Below, piece after piece: positions 34,269 through 43,808 of a stretch of DNA of 64,000 nt. Where the stretch lies: assembly GCF_001499655.1 (NCBI RefSeq), contig NZ_LN879502.1:1860001-1924000 (forward strand), read 5' to 3'. Within the stretch, counting starts at the first letter, position 1; every line of letters begins with the position of its first letter. Both the position numbers and the translations under genes were made by a program. The stretch comes from Candidatus Protochlamydia naegleriophila. Its GTDB lineage: Bacteria > Chlamydiota > Chlamydiia > Chlamydiales > Parachlamydiaceae. The notes below the pieces were generated by a model. That model was not told the origin of the DNA and did not search any database. It saw only the letters and a program-made list of their open reading frames with translations.

Positions 34269-36209
34269 ATGATGATTCAGATTCCCTCTTTAGCAACTGC
34301 TTCCCTATTTATTAAACAGATCGGAAAAAGCCTGATCATCCTGACGCCCCTGCAAAGAAAAGTGCTTGCAATTTTTGCTTGTGCAGTTGCCTGTGTCACA
34401 ATCAGCTATGCAATCGGTCGTCGTTTCAAGGTAAACTCGCGCATCGAATCGATGATTCCTGCTTTTAAAGATTTAATTAAAAGAAGAGAGCCCTCTTCTT
34501 CTTCCATTGTTCATGACACTCATTTAGCCCCTATCCCCCAATTGATTAATGAAGCGACTGTACCAGAGGAAAATCTCGAACAACAGCAGCCGATCCAGCC
34601 AGATGGAAAGGAACAAAGACAAGGCGAAAAAGCGCTTGAAAGCCCTCTTTCAGAGCCTCTGCTGCCAAGCGAAGATATAGCCCGTCCTTTTGCAATCAAG
34701 CCTCAGGATGAAAGAAAAGAGTCTCAAAGCATCGCTACCACGCAAATAAAGGATGAAAGCGCAGAAGCATTGTCCGACGAATCCTCTTCCCAAGACCCCC
34801 TTATAAATGATCAGAGTGCGGACTTAGGCCTCTCTTCAAACACGGCTAGTCATGAAGAGATTGTCAATGACGATGTCGCAAACGAGCACTCTTTACCCTC
34901 ATCCATGCAAGAGACGGGGCCTCAGCCCAAAGAAGCATTCCTGATTGATCTAGGATTTCCAACTCTTTTTGAAGGGAGTGAGGCACATCTCAAAGAGCTT
35001 TCAGATCTAGAATCCATTTTAGAAGAAAAACCGCACAGCATAGAGATACCCACGGTTGATCAGGAGACCTCTTCTTTCTTTGAAGGCACAAACGAGGTAG
35101 ATTCAATAGAAGATCTATCACACATAGTGCCATCTCCAGACATTATCGAAGAGCCTCTTCTTTTCTTAAAGGATAAATCAGATCTCGAGGCTGTCGCCAG
35201 TCAATTCATCAATGCCAAGCTGTATAAATTGAAATGCGATGTTGTTTCAAAGTTTCTAGATGAAATTTACCAAGTGAAAGAAGTTAAATGCGAAGAAGAA
35301 AGAACGAACTGCATTCTTTACATTGCCGATCACCTAATAAAAAGTCATAGAGTCAATGAAACTCCAATCAGTTCTTTCATTTCATCCCTCAAAGCCTATG
35401 CTAAAACAGCCTCTGAAGGAATCCAAAAGACTTTTGTAGATTTAATCGATCAATTGAATAAAAGGCAGCAGGCATTGGAAATACTCTCCTCCTATAAAAT
35501 GCTCCTATTTAAAAAGGGGGATCCTTGGCAGGAACTTTCCAACCAAGAGGCCTTTAACCTGCTTAAAAACAGCGACAATGCCCCTCTTGACTTTGATCGC
35601 TTGATTAAATGCATGCTTATTTGCACTTTTAACGAAGATAAATTGGATCGCTCAGCTGTCACCCCCTTACTAAGTAAAGGGCTCCAACTCATCAGAAAAG
35701 AAATAAGTACAATCGACTATGGCAGTGCAGGCAATGGCGCTTTCATCCTGGAAAAACTGTATCAGAAATATCTAAACGTTTACTCAGATGGACTGAAAAT
35801 TAAATACGCAAACGAAAATGGCTCTTTGGCTTCTCATGAACTGTTTAAAAAAGACACAAACCAATTCATCATCTCCATGCCTCTTGCTCATGGACACTAC
35901 ACAAATACAATCGTTGATGTAAAAGGGGGGGACTTTAAAATATGTGATAACTGCGCTGCCCACTTGCGCTACGACGAGCTGAATACCATCGCCCAGCCTT
36001 CCCTATCTCAATACACCCTCTATATGCCGCAAACACTCTATCAATCTGTTAAAGATCGAGTACAGCTAAAGCAGCTCTGCATCCCTCGCTGGGAAGCTAA
36101 TAACTGCTATTTAAGTGCTAGCTGGCTAACCTTTGCATTCCTTTTTTATTTCTACAAGCAGGCCCATGATGTCGAGCAGGAAGCACTGCAAAAGGAATTG
36201 ATCGCTTAA
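34269..36209 (+). CDS. Large protein with USP-like His and Cys boxes in reversed order
   Basis: A 646-residue protein. A hydrophobic helix at about residues 30-48 is followed by a long acidic, low-complexity region (60-310). The C-terminal part has HGHYTNTIVDVKGGDFKICDN (first part; His543) and then YTLYMP, similar to the His box of ubiquitin-specific proteases. Cys613 lies in NNCYLSASWLTF, similar to the USP Cys box. In USPs the Cys box comes first; here it comes after the His box, which suggests a circularly permuted or broken-up domain. No function is proven. The gene lies in the effector-rich region, next to DUF4116 and USP genes. Confidence 0.45.
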   Translation: MMIQIPSLATASLFIKQIGKSLIILTPLQRKVLAIFACAVACVTISYAIGRRFKVNSRIESMIPAFKDLIKRREPSSSSIVHDTHLAPIPQLINEATVPEENLEQQQPIQPDGKEQRQGEKALESPLSEPLLPSEDIARPFAIKPQDERKESQSIATTQIKDESAEALSDESSSQDPLINDQSADLGLSSNTASHEEIVNDDVANEHSLPSSMQETGPQPKEAFLIDLGFPTLFEGSEAHLKELSDLESILEEKPHSIEIPTVDQETSSFFEGTNEVDSIEDLSHIVPSPDIIEEPLLFLKDKSDLEAVASQFINAKLYKLKCDVVSKFLDEIYQVKEVKCEEERTNCILYIADHLIKSHRVNETPISSFISSLKAYAKTASEGIQKTFVDLIDQLNKRQQALEILSSYKMLLFKKGDPWQELSNQEAFNLLKNSDNAPLDFDRLIKCMLICTFNEDKLDRSAVTPLLSKGLQLIRKEISTIDYGSAGNGAFILEKLYQKYLNVYSDGLKIKYANENGSLASHELFKKDTNQFIISMPLAHGHYTNTIVDVKGGDFKICDNCAAHLRYDELNTIAQPSLSQYTLYMPQTLYQSVKDRVQLKQLCIPRWEANNCYLSASWLTFAFLFYFYKQAHDVEQEALQKELIA

Positions 36210-36418
36210 GGCAAATGGTACAAGTCAAGGATAAATAGATCGGACTCGATAGACATTAGGCACGATATGTTTAGCCTCCAATACCTGTAGCGCTCGATTT
36301 TCATTTGCTTTATACTAGAGCTCGTCAAATTCATAGGGCCTAAATTTAGCATATTTCCTGGCTCCTATTTACTGACTAAAGCCGGAATTTTAAGCGAAAC
36401 CTCGAACAAAAGTATTCC

Positions 36419-37300
36419 ATGCGTTTACAATTATCTGATCAAAACCTATCTATTCATAACGTAAATAGCGATAACTGTTCGTTGAATGCAATGAACAGAA
36501 GTCGTGTTTCTCTTGAGGAAATCGCCCAGGATTCCCTGCTTCACATTACAGGCTTCGCTCAAACGAATTGGAATGAAGGAACCGAATTGGCTAAAGTGTC
36601 TCGCATTTTCAAACGAGCAATCGATTCATCAGAAACAAGACAGCTTGTTCATCTCTTCAAACAAGCAAGAATGAAAAGTGAAGATTTAAGTCAACCAACT
36701 CTTCCGACAGACTATTTAAAAAACATCTCTTTCGATGCGTTAAAGGCCCTTTTACCGGAAAATCTCAAGTTTGAAAAAGCCCTGTCATCTTTATTTCAAT
36801 ATGCCTCCTCCATTATACCAGGAAGCGAAATAGAAAAACTCACTCTCCTTTTGATGAAACACGTAAACTGGCGTCTGGAAGAGGCTATGCAAAACAAATG
36901 GCCTGAAAACTCCGCCATTAAGCCTATCCTCAAGCAATTGTCAAATGCTTTTAAAAGTGAGCATTTAAACAAAATAGAATGGGAGACCTATTTACCTTGG
37001 GGCAGAAAAGCATCCTTTCAAAACACTCACTTACTAGCTAAAATAGCCGATCCCCGCTACAACTCCATCAGACCTTTTGTTCTAGAAGCCCTTAGAAGAG
37101 ATGGAATGGCGCTTCAGTATGCTCATGAAGAGTTCAAGAAAGACAAACAACTTGTGCTGGTCGCTGTGAAACAAAATGGCCTGGCGGCTCAATTCGCCGA
37201 TGCATCTCTGCAGTACGATGGAGAAGTCGGCCAAGCAGCATCAAACCAACTCAACCTCTCAATTCAAGAATTCACACGCTCATTTTTAAGCCGCCTGTAA
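36419..37300 (+). CDS. DUF4116 repeat protein
   Basis: A 293-residue protein. The C-terminal ~90 residues carry DUF4116-type repeats: FVLEALRRDGMALQYAHEEF, then DKQLVLVAVKQNGLAAQFA and LQYDGEVGQAA. The repeat is found mostly in amoeba-associated bacteria and some eukaryotes; its function is unknown. The N-terminal part is helical and unrecognised. It lies between the reversed-USP-like and USP genes, suggesting an effector role. Confidence 0.7.
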   Translation: MRLQLSDQNLSIHNVNSDNCSLNAMNRSRVSLEEIAQDSLLHITGFAQTNWNEGTELAKVSRIFKRAIDSSETRQLVHLFKQARMKSEDLSQPTLPTDYLKNISFDALKALLPENLKFEKALSSLFQYASSIIPGSEIEKLTLLLMKHVNWRLEEAMQNKWPENSAIKPILKQLSNAFKSEHLNKIEWETYLPWGRKASFQNTHLLAKIADPRYNSIRPFVLEALRRDGMALQYAHEEFKKDKQLVLVAVKQNGLAAQFADASLQYDGEVGQAASNQLNLSIQEFTRSFLSRL

Positions 37301-37523
37301 GGCCCTCGCAATCCAAACACTCCAAGATAATAATAGGCTTTTGTTAACTTGGCGCATTGCTAATGACAATTAATACATTTACGATGAATTAAACTAAGTA
37401 TCACTATTTATTTAAATTGAAAATCCATTTTAATTCAGTTATGATTATCTAAAATAACATTCACAATTAACATTATCCTCAAATAACCATGTCAATGGCC
37501 AAAACCTGTAAAAATTAAATTTT

Positions 37524-38699
37524 ATGCACTCACATTTCTCATTACCGCTTCTTTCCAATAATCAAAAATGGACGGTCGAAAACGATATCATAGTCGCTCA
37601 ACCAAAAAGCCGCAACTGCTTAGGAAATCTGCTCGATTTCAATGCAGTCGTGCAAGTAGCGCACAAAAAATTAGTTGATCAAAGCAAAGAAGAAGCTAGA
37701 AGAGTTGTTCATTCACTTTCTGCCAAGTATTCGCATATTAAACAAGCTGTGAATCAACACAATGTGATCAACCGCCTATTTATCAAATTAGTCCTTTGGA
37801 TCTATGGTTTCGACAAGCACTTTCAGCAATTAGAGAACGCTTTTTTCAATCTGCCGGACAATAGCGATGTCTTGCCTGCCATCGAGGCCAACCTCCTTAC
37901 TATTGGTGCAAGCGAGGTTTCTCCTTACGCATTTTCGCAAAAAGGCGGATTTCATAATGGAGGCAATACCTGTTTTCTAGCAACTGCTTTGCAGTGTCTT
38001 CAAGCTTCTTCTGAAATCCTGCCAGAAGAACTAAAAGAAGAATTTAACCAGTCTTGCGAAAGTGAGGCTAATGCCTTCAAGCGCCAAAAGCTCATTCAAG
38101 CCATTAAAAGCACTTTAGAGAAATCCGGGCGCCAAGAAACATGTACAGCAGAACAAATCAACGAATTGAGAATGCATTTATCGGATTACGACTCTTCCAT
38201 ACCCCTTGTCACAGGTGGAGATAGCATTCTGGCATACAAAAGCCTGATCTCGATATTCCTAGGCCAGTGGCTTACCATTACTTTTGATTCAAAAAAATCT
38301 TACACAAACAACTGCCTTGAATATGTGGTTTCTGAACAACATACGCGGGATAAGCCGTTTGGCAAGCCTTACCAAATGCTCGAACAAACCTGCTATATTC
38401 ATGATTATGCTTGTCAAAAGGACAAAAAAGCCCCTTTAATCCTTCCTATTTGCCTAAGACGTACAAATGGACAACACACGCTTGTTCCTCAATCGATTAA
38501 TCTGGCAAATAGTGAAGTAATATACGAATTGATTGCCTTTTCAGTTAATGGTAAAGGACATGCCTATTGCTATGTCAAAGCAGGAGAAGACAGATGGGCA
38601 AATTATAACGATGATCAAGTCTCCTTTTGCACTCCTGCCGACGTACAAGAAGATCTTTACAACTATGGCTCCGTTCTCATCTATCGTCAGATGCCCTAG
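37524..38699 (+). CDS. Ubiquitin-specific protease (peptidase C19) homologue
   Basis: A 391-residue protein with the USP hallmarks. The Cys box is FHNGGNTCFLATALQCLQ with Cys150, matching the eukaryotic NxGNTCFLNSxLQ pattern. The His box is GKGHAYCYVKAGEDRWANYN with His346, followed by NDDQVSF (Asp363/364) and a terminal VLIYR strand. This is good evidence for a deubiquitinase domain occupying about residues 140-390; the N-terminal 140 residues are helical. Bacteria lack ubiquitin, so the target is host protein. USP-type proteins have been described in amoeba symbionts. No signal peptide; secretion would need a type III system or similar. Confidence 0.83.
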   Translation: MHSHFSLPLLSNNQKWTVENDIIVAQPKSRNCLGNLLDFNAVVQVAHKKLVDQSKEEARRVVHSLSAKYSHIKQAVNQHNVINRLFIKLVLWIYGFDKHFQQLENAFFNLPDNSDVLPAIEANLLTIGASEVSPYAFSQKGGFHNGGNTCFLATALQCLQASSEILPEELKEEFNQSCESEANAFKRQKLIQAIKSTLEKSGRQETCTAEQINELRMHLSDYDSSIPLVTGGDSILAYKSLISIFLGQWLTITFDSKKSYTNNCLEYVVSEQHTRDKPFGKPYQMLEQTCYIHDYACQKDKKAPLILPICLRRTNGQHTLVPQSINLANSEVIYELIAFSVNGKGHAYCYVKAGEDRWANYNDDQVSFCTPADVQEDLYNYGSVLIYRQMP

Positions 38700-38785
38700 A
38701 TATTACCAATGTATGAACGCCAACTGTGTTAATCGCTTATTCACTTTACTTGTCCATAAACCAGTGACAAGTAAAGTGATCTATT

Positions 38786-39817
38786 TCAATAACTATGGGG
38801 GTCTATCTTGACCTTGCCTCTAAAAATGTAATAGATGGCAATTGTATAAGAAATGACAAGTGGTACCCCCACCATGGCGATAACAAAAAGAATTTTCAAT
38901 GTCAAAGGTGATGAAGCTGAATTGTAGATAGTCAAACTCAATTGATCAGGTTGATCTATCGAACGAATGACATTGGGGTACGTTCCAATGGCATACAAGG
39001 CCAGCAAGCAAATGATGTTGACGCACGAAGAGATAAAGGCCCTAACATCGCGTCCTAAATTGATTTCCCTTGGAATATTTGCAACCGCAAGCAGATTGAT
39101 GATCGCAATCAGAAAGAAAAAGGGGCGGTGCTGAAAAGCTTCAATCATGTGAGGCATATAAATCAAAGTTGCCATCGTTGTCGTTGCATAACAGATGATA
39201 AAAATGATAATGCAAGGTACCGCTCGGAGGCGCATTTTATCGTGCAATTCCCCTTCGGTCTTCATCAGAATGTAAATGGCGCCGTGCATGAGAAATAAAG
39301 AAACGGCCAAAAAGCCAACTAAAAGGGCATACGGATGAAATAAATCCTGAAGCTCTCCTGTAAATTCTTTGTATTGATCGAGTTGAATGCCTCGAATCAG
39401 ATTTCCCAAGGCAACCCCTAAGATCAAAGCAATCAAAAAACTTCCAAGGGCAAATGCCACATCCCATGTCCAACGCCACCAGGCCATTTTTTCTTTACTT
39501 CGAAACTCGATTGCCACTGCCCTGAAAATCAAGGCACTCAACAAAGCCATCACTGGTATATAAAAGGCCGACAGCATCGTCGCATAGATATCAGGAAATC
39601 CTGCAAACAACGCCCCTCCTGCCGTCACAAGCCACACCTCATTGCCATCCCATACCGGTCCGATGGAATTGAGCATCACGCGCCGCTCGCTATCTTTTTT
39701 GGCAAATAAGTGCAGCATGCCAACTCCAAGATCGAATCCATCTAAGATGGCATAACCCGTCAGCAAAATAACAAAAATGGTAAACCAACCAAATTCCAAA
39801 TTAGAGATCGGAATCAT
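38786..39817 (-). CDS. cydB: Cytochrome bd ubiquinol oxidase subunit II
   Basis: Membrane subunit of the bd-type terminal oxidase. About eight or nine hydrophobic helices are present. The N-terminal WFTIFVILLTGYAILDGFDLGVG segment (quoted in part as ILDGFDLGVGML) and GPVWDGNEVWLVTAGGALFAGFP are CydB hallmarks. The ATG at 39817 gives 343 residues and has a strong GAGGAGGG site 7 bases upstream; the longer frame begins at a TTG. It overlaps the end of cydA by 17 bases, indicating coupled translation. Confidence 0.95.
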   Translation of the reverse strand: MIPISNLEFGWFTIFVILLTGYAILDGFDLGVGMLHLFAKKDSERRVMLNSIGPVWDGNEVWLVTAGGALFAGFPDIYATMLSAFYIPVMALLSALIFRAVAIEFRSKEKMAWWRWTWDVAFALGSFLIALILGVALGNLIRGIQLDQYKEFTGELQDLFHPYALLVGFLAVSLFLMHGAIYILMKTEGELHDKMRLRAVPCIIIFIICYATTTMATLIYMPHMIEAFQHRPFFFLIAIINLLAVANIPREINLGRDVRAFISSCVNIICLLALYAIGTYPNVIRSIDQPDQLSLTIYNSASSPLTLKILFVIAMVGVPLVISYTIAIYYIFRGKVKIDPHSY

Positions 39818-41195
39818 GAGCACCCTCCTCAACTAGATGATGAAGCCCGTGGTAAGGGGTAGATTGATCGCTTCCTTCCTCTTCCGGCCCGTGCTTGATT
39901 TTTTCATTCAAAAGATAAATAAATAAAATAAAGAGAAGCGTATAGACCACCATAAACATGAGGATCGAGCCAAAGACGTGATTCGCTGTCACCGATTTAG
40001 ACAATCCTTCCGAAATGCGCAATAGCCCATAAACAATCCAAGGATAGCGTCCAACCTCGGCACTATACCACCCGGCTTGATTGGCTAACTGAGGGAAAAT
40101 GGCTGAGAAGGTCATTATCCACAAAAGCCAACGATGAACCTCTAACCGCTTTCTATACCATAAATACAGTCCGGCAACTGCCAAAAAGAGCATGATCGCC
40201 CACATGCCAAGCATCAGGCGGTAGACATTAAATAAAGCCGTGACATGAGGCCAATCCTCTTTCGGAACTTGATCCAATCCCTTTACTTCAGCATTGAAAT
40301 CCCCAAACGACAAATAGCTGAGCAGCTTGGGAATTTGAATAGCATAATCGAGCTTTTGCTCTTTGGCATTGACAACGCCAAACAAAGTAAGAGGTGCGCC
40401 AGACTCTGTTTGGTAGAGCGCTTCGAGCGCTGCCAATTTGGCCGGCTGATATTGCGCTACTACTTTTCCGCTGCTATGGCCGGAAAAAGCTTGTAAAATC
40501 GATGTTAAAAAAGCGACCCATAATCCAATGATCATCGATTTTTTTGCAAATTCTCGATGCCGATTTTTAAGCAAATAGAAGGCTGAAACGCTGATGACGA
40601 GAAAGGCTCCTGCAAGCCAGCACCCCAAGATGACATGCTGGAGACGAACGACAGAGGAGGGATTGAACACCATGCCCCAGAAATCCGTAATTTCAGCCCG
40701 TGCCGAGAGGCCTTCTCCAACGATGTGGTATCCTGCCGGCGTTTGCATCCACGCATTAGCTACAACAATCCAGATGGCACTAAAATGTGCCCCCAAACAA
40801 ACCATGGTAGTGGCAAAAAAGTGGAATTTAGGGCTGACTCGATTCCAGCCAAAAAGCACAACAGCCAAAAAACCAGACTCAAGAAAAAAAGACAAAACCC
40901 CTTCTGCCGCTAAAGCGCTCCCAAACACGTCGCCCACGTAGCGGGAATAAGTGGCCCAATTTGTTCCAAATTCAAACTCCATCACAATCCCAGTCGCTAC
41001 ACCAATCGCAAACGTCAAAGCAAACACTTTGGTCCAGAACTGAGCCATGCGCAGGTAAACAGGATTTTTTGTTTTTAAATACGTTCCTTCCATGATCACC
41101 ATGATCAATCCCAAGCCTATGCTCAGAACCGGATAAATGTAGTGAAACATGATAGTCAAAGCGAACTGAATGCGCGCCAACATTAAAACATCCAT
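39801..41195 (-). CDS. cydA: Cytochrome bd ubiquinol oxidase subunit I
   Basis: Haem-bearing subunit of the bd-type quinol oxidase, for respiration at low oxygen. The N-terminus DVLMLARIQFALTIMFHYIYP carries the haem ligand His near residue 17. Further motifs are TGIVMEFEFGTNW, the GRYPWIVYGLLR helix, and LFNVYRLMLGMW. The quinol loop is of the short type. ATG at 41195, preceded by AGGTGAAGG, gives 464 residues. It is followed by cydB. Adjacent cydAB and folP/cdaA/cdaR correspond to a chlamydial neighbourhood. Confidence 0.95.
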   Translation of the reverse strand: MDVLMLARIQFALTIMFHYIYPVLSIGLGLIMVIMEGTYLKTKNPVYLRMAQFWTKVFALTFAIGVATGIVMEFEFGTNWATYSRYVGDVFGSALAAEGVLSFFLESGFLAVVLFGWNRVSPKFHFFATTMVCLGAHFSAIWIVVANAWMQTPAGYHIVGEGLSARAEITDFWGMVFNPSSVVRLQHVILGCWLAGAFLVISVSAFYLLKNRHREFAKKSMIIGLWVAFLTSILQAFSGHSSGKVVAQYQPAKLAALEALYQTESGAPLTLFGVVNAKEQKLDYAIQIPKLLSYLSFGDFNAEVKGLDQVPKEDWPHVTALFNVYRLMLGMWAIMLFLAVAGLYLWYRKRLEVHRWLLWIMTFSAIFPQLANQAGWYSAEVGRYPWIVYGLLRISEGLSKSVTANHVFGSILMFMVVYTLLFILFIYLLNEKIKHGPEEEGSDQSTPYHGLHHLVEEGAHDSDL

Positions 41196-41509
41196 GACCT
41201 TCACCTAAGCGTAATAAATTTCATATGACCTGAAACCAAATCTGACCCAATCGGGGGGCCGATCAAGAAATGCCAATCATTGTCATTACTAGCCTGCATG
41301 ATTTCTTCATTTTCAAATGCTGATGTGCATGGCTAGTCAGGCGCCATTCCCTTATATCCTAAAGGAATTTATTTACTCTATATGAAACTTATTGAAAAAT
41401 GACTGAATTAATCGCTCAGCCCATTTATCTCAGAAAAATAATCGAAACATGAACCAAAATCCATGCATCGATTATATATGTGTGAATGTTCAGGCACTTT
41501 GAGTGGTCC
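41196..41509. other. Intergenic region
   Basis: No gene recognised. It separates cydA from the 3' end of the decayed gene at 41510-42799. Confidence 0.5.
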
Positions 41510-42799
41510 TCAGGCGATTCGCTCTTTGAATGAATTAAGAGCATCAAAAATGATGTCTATGTCGAGATTATCCCTCTTTAAAATGGCTTGCAGGATTTTT
41601 ATCTGATCCCGCCCTCTTTTGGATTTTTCCTTAAATAGCTTCCTATGTCTTCTTTAGCTGATTTAATCAAAGCCTCTCGCTTTTCATCCCTCATCGACGC
41701 AATAGCAGCATCAACATTATCGTATGTCGTATAGGTTACCATGTCTTTGCGCCATTCTGCGTAATCTTTGGCCGCAGCAATTGCATGCCCTGTTGCTTCA
41801 CTCACCTTTTTAGGAGTTGTGCCAAAAGAAAAAGTCCCTAGTTTACGATGAGAAACAATAAAAGCATTAAAACCGAGCCCATGGATTTTTTCAGCATCAT
41901 TCGCTCTTACCTCTACATACCCTTTTCCTAAAACAAAGGCTCTAAAGAGCGATACCTTTTCCCTAATAAATTCGGGTGATTGATTTCCAACTTCTAAAGA
42001 CCCCATTCCAAGCAATCCTCTAACCTTATTCACTCCTTCTATGAACAAATCTCTAAATGAAGGGATCTCAATTTTTGGACCATACAGGATTTTATGCGCC
42101 AAACCGCTCTTATCGAAAACAAAACCGACTGTTTCCTCTGCCTTGTAATCAGCCTGCCTCGTGAAGATCTCTAAAGGAGCATTTGTTTCAACCCCTCCAT
42201 CCTATAAATTGGTTCTCTCGTCGATTTAAACCGGCTTAAAAAAATATTGTTTTGCGCCCTTTCCATAAACCCGTCGAAACTTTCATCATTTCTGATCTGA
42301 TCAAATTTTGCAGGATCGTTTTTATAAGATCTTCACAATATTTGGCTGCAGGTCCCGTCTCTAAAGTTGTAAAGGTTGAAACCATTTTATTTCCCGAAAA
42401 TACCCCTCCACTCCTAAGCTTAAGCCCTCTATCGAACTGCCGCCGAGCTCTTTCAATAAGTCGATATTTTTGAGATAACTTTCAATTAACGTTGATTGAA
42501 CCATCTTTTGCAAAAGCGATCTGTGGAGCTGCCGTAGGTGCTTGAGCAACCTTTAATTGTCTTGTGCCTACATGATCGGTTTTCGAAACAACTGTTGATC
42601 TAGAAGAAACAGTCGCATCCACATCGGCCAGGAACTGAGCAGCACCTCCGCCTACCAATGCCTTAATATGCTGCATCCCTTCAATAATTTTTCGCCCTAG
42701 TCTCTCCATTGTCTCCATCAAGCTATCTCTAACTTTTGACAAGACACCTTTAAGCGCAGTGAGGATTTCCGAAAAGCTACTTACAGGTGATAGTTCCAT
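41510..42799 (-). pseudogene. Decayed gene of about 430 codons with several frameshifts
   Basis: Reading the minus strand from ATG 42799 (GGAAGAGGG just upstream), coherent protein continues through at least five frame changes. MELSPVSSF..FAKDGSI is followed in another frame by QSTLIESYLKNIDLLKELGG, then GNKMVSTFTTLETGPAAKYC, then DPAKFDQIRNDESFDGFMER ending near STREPIYR. DGGVETNAPLEIFTRQADYK follows and extends through the longest open piece (41599-42201). A last frame change gives DQIKILQAILKRDNLDIDII to the stop at 41510-41512. The two open pieces at 42482-42799 and 41599-42102 are thus parts of one broken gene. Product not recognised. Confidence 0.65.
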
Positions 42800-43002
42800 C
42801 CCTCTTCCTCATTTAAATCACCAACCAATTTTAATAATCAACAAATCCAACCTTAAAACAATAAAAACTAATTAGTAAAAACCCAAACAAAGTAATTAAA
42901 AACAAACTTGCTTTTAAAATAGATTTTACATCTATACAAAGGAGCTTTCGCTTGATACACTCAACATTCGCGTTTGAAGAAAAATAATTATTAAGGAGGA
43001 TT

Positions 43003-43800
43003 ATGACGCGTATAATGGGCATACTTAATGTCACACCAGACTCATCATCCGATCAGGGGCGCTGGTTTGATCCCTCGCTTGCGCTTCAACGAGGCAGGGA
43101 GATCTTTCACGAAGGCGCCGACATCTTGGACATAGGCGGCGAGTCAACGCGTCCAGGCGCCCCGTCTGTTTCTACAGAAGAGGAGCTTAGGCGAGTCATT
43201 CCAATCCTTAAGGCTTTAAAAAAAGAGCTGCCCATTCCTTTCTCAATCGATACGATGAAGGCTAAGGTAGCAGCCGCTGCCTTAGAAGCTGGAGCCACAC
43301 TGATCAATGATGTGGCGGGCTTTCGCGATAAAGACATGCGGGCTTTGGCAGCGCAATCGCAAGCCTCTATTTGCGTCATGCATATGTACGAAACTCCAGC
43401 CACCATGCAAGACAATCCGATCTATCCAGGCGGCGTCATCCCTTTTTTACTCGACTGGTTTCCAAGACAAATCGACCTTCTTCTATCAGCCGGTGTAAAA
43501 GAGCAACAGATTATTTTGGACCCCGGGATTGGATTTGGAAAAACCGTTGCCGATAATGTTGAAATCCTACAGAATTTGCACAGAATTAAGGGATTGGGGT
43601 TTCCTGTCTTAGTAGGACTTTCACGTAAATCATTTCTTGGAAAGATCATAAATAAACCTTACTCAGAATTGCTTCCCGCATCCCTTGCCGCCAATACTTT
43701 GGCAATTCTGGCTCAAGTAGACATCATCCGCGTCCATGATGTGGCGGCTCACCGGGATGTCCTTAAAGTCATGCAGCAATTCAACCCCCTAACGCCCTGA
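43003..43800 (+). CDS. folP: Dihydropteroate synthase
   Basis: Condenses dihydropterin pyrophosphate with p-aminobenzoate in folate synthesis. The 265-residue protein has the first signature MGILNVTPDSSSDQG at the N-terminus, ADILDIGGESTRPGA near 44-58, INDVAGF, ILDPGIGFGKT near 168-178 and GLSRKSFLG. An AAGGAGG site is 5 bases before the ATG. It begins a plus-strand run folP-cdaA-cdaR-rsmE with very short gaps or overlaps. Confidence 0.96.
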   Translation: MTRIMGILNVTPDSSSDQGRWFDPSLALQRGREIFHEGADILDIGGESTRPGAPSVSTEEELRRVIPILKALKKELPIPFSIDTMKAKVAAAALEAGATLINDVAGFRDKDMRALAAQSQASICVMHMYETPATMQDNPIYPGGVIPFLLDWFPRQIDLLLSAGVKEQQIILDPGIGFGKTVADNVEILQNLHRIKGLGFPVLVGLSRKSFLGKIINKPYSELLPASLAANTLAILAQVDIIRVHDVAAHRDVLKVMQQFNPLTP

Positions 43801-43808
43801 CATCGGAT

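Noticed and set aside
40594-40941. 115-codon plus-strand frame opposite cydA
   Set aside because: It lies wholly antisense to the well-supported cydA gene and its product has no recognisable pattern.
42831-43034. 67-codon minus-strand frame before folP
   Set aside because: It overlaps the strong folP ribosome site and start; composition looks like AT-rich intergenic DNA.
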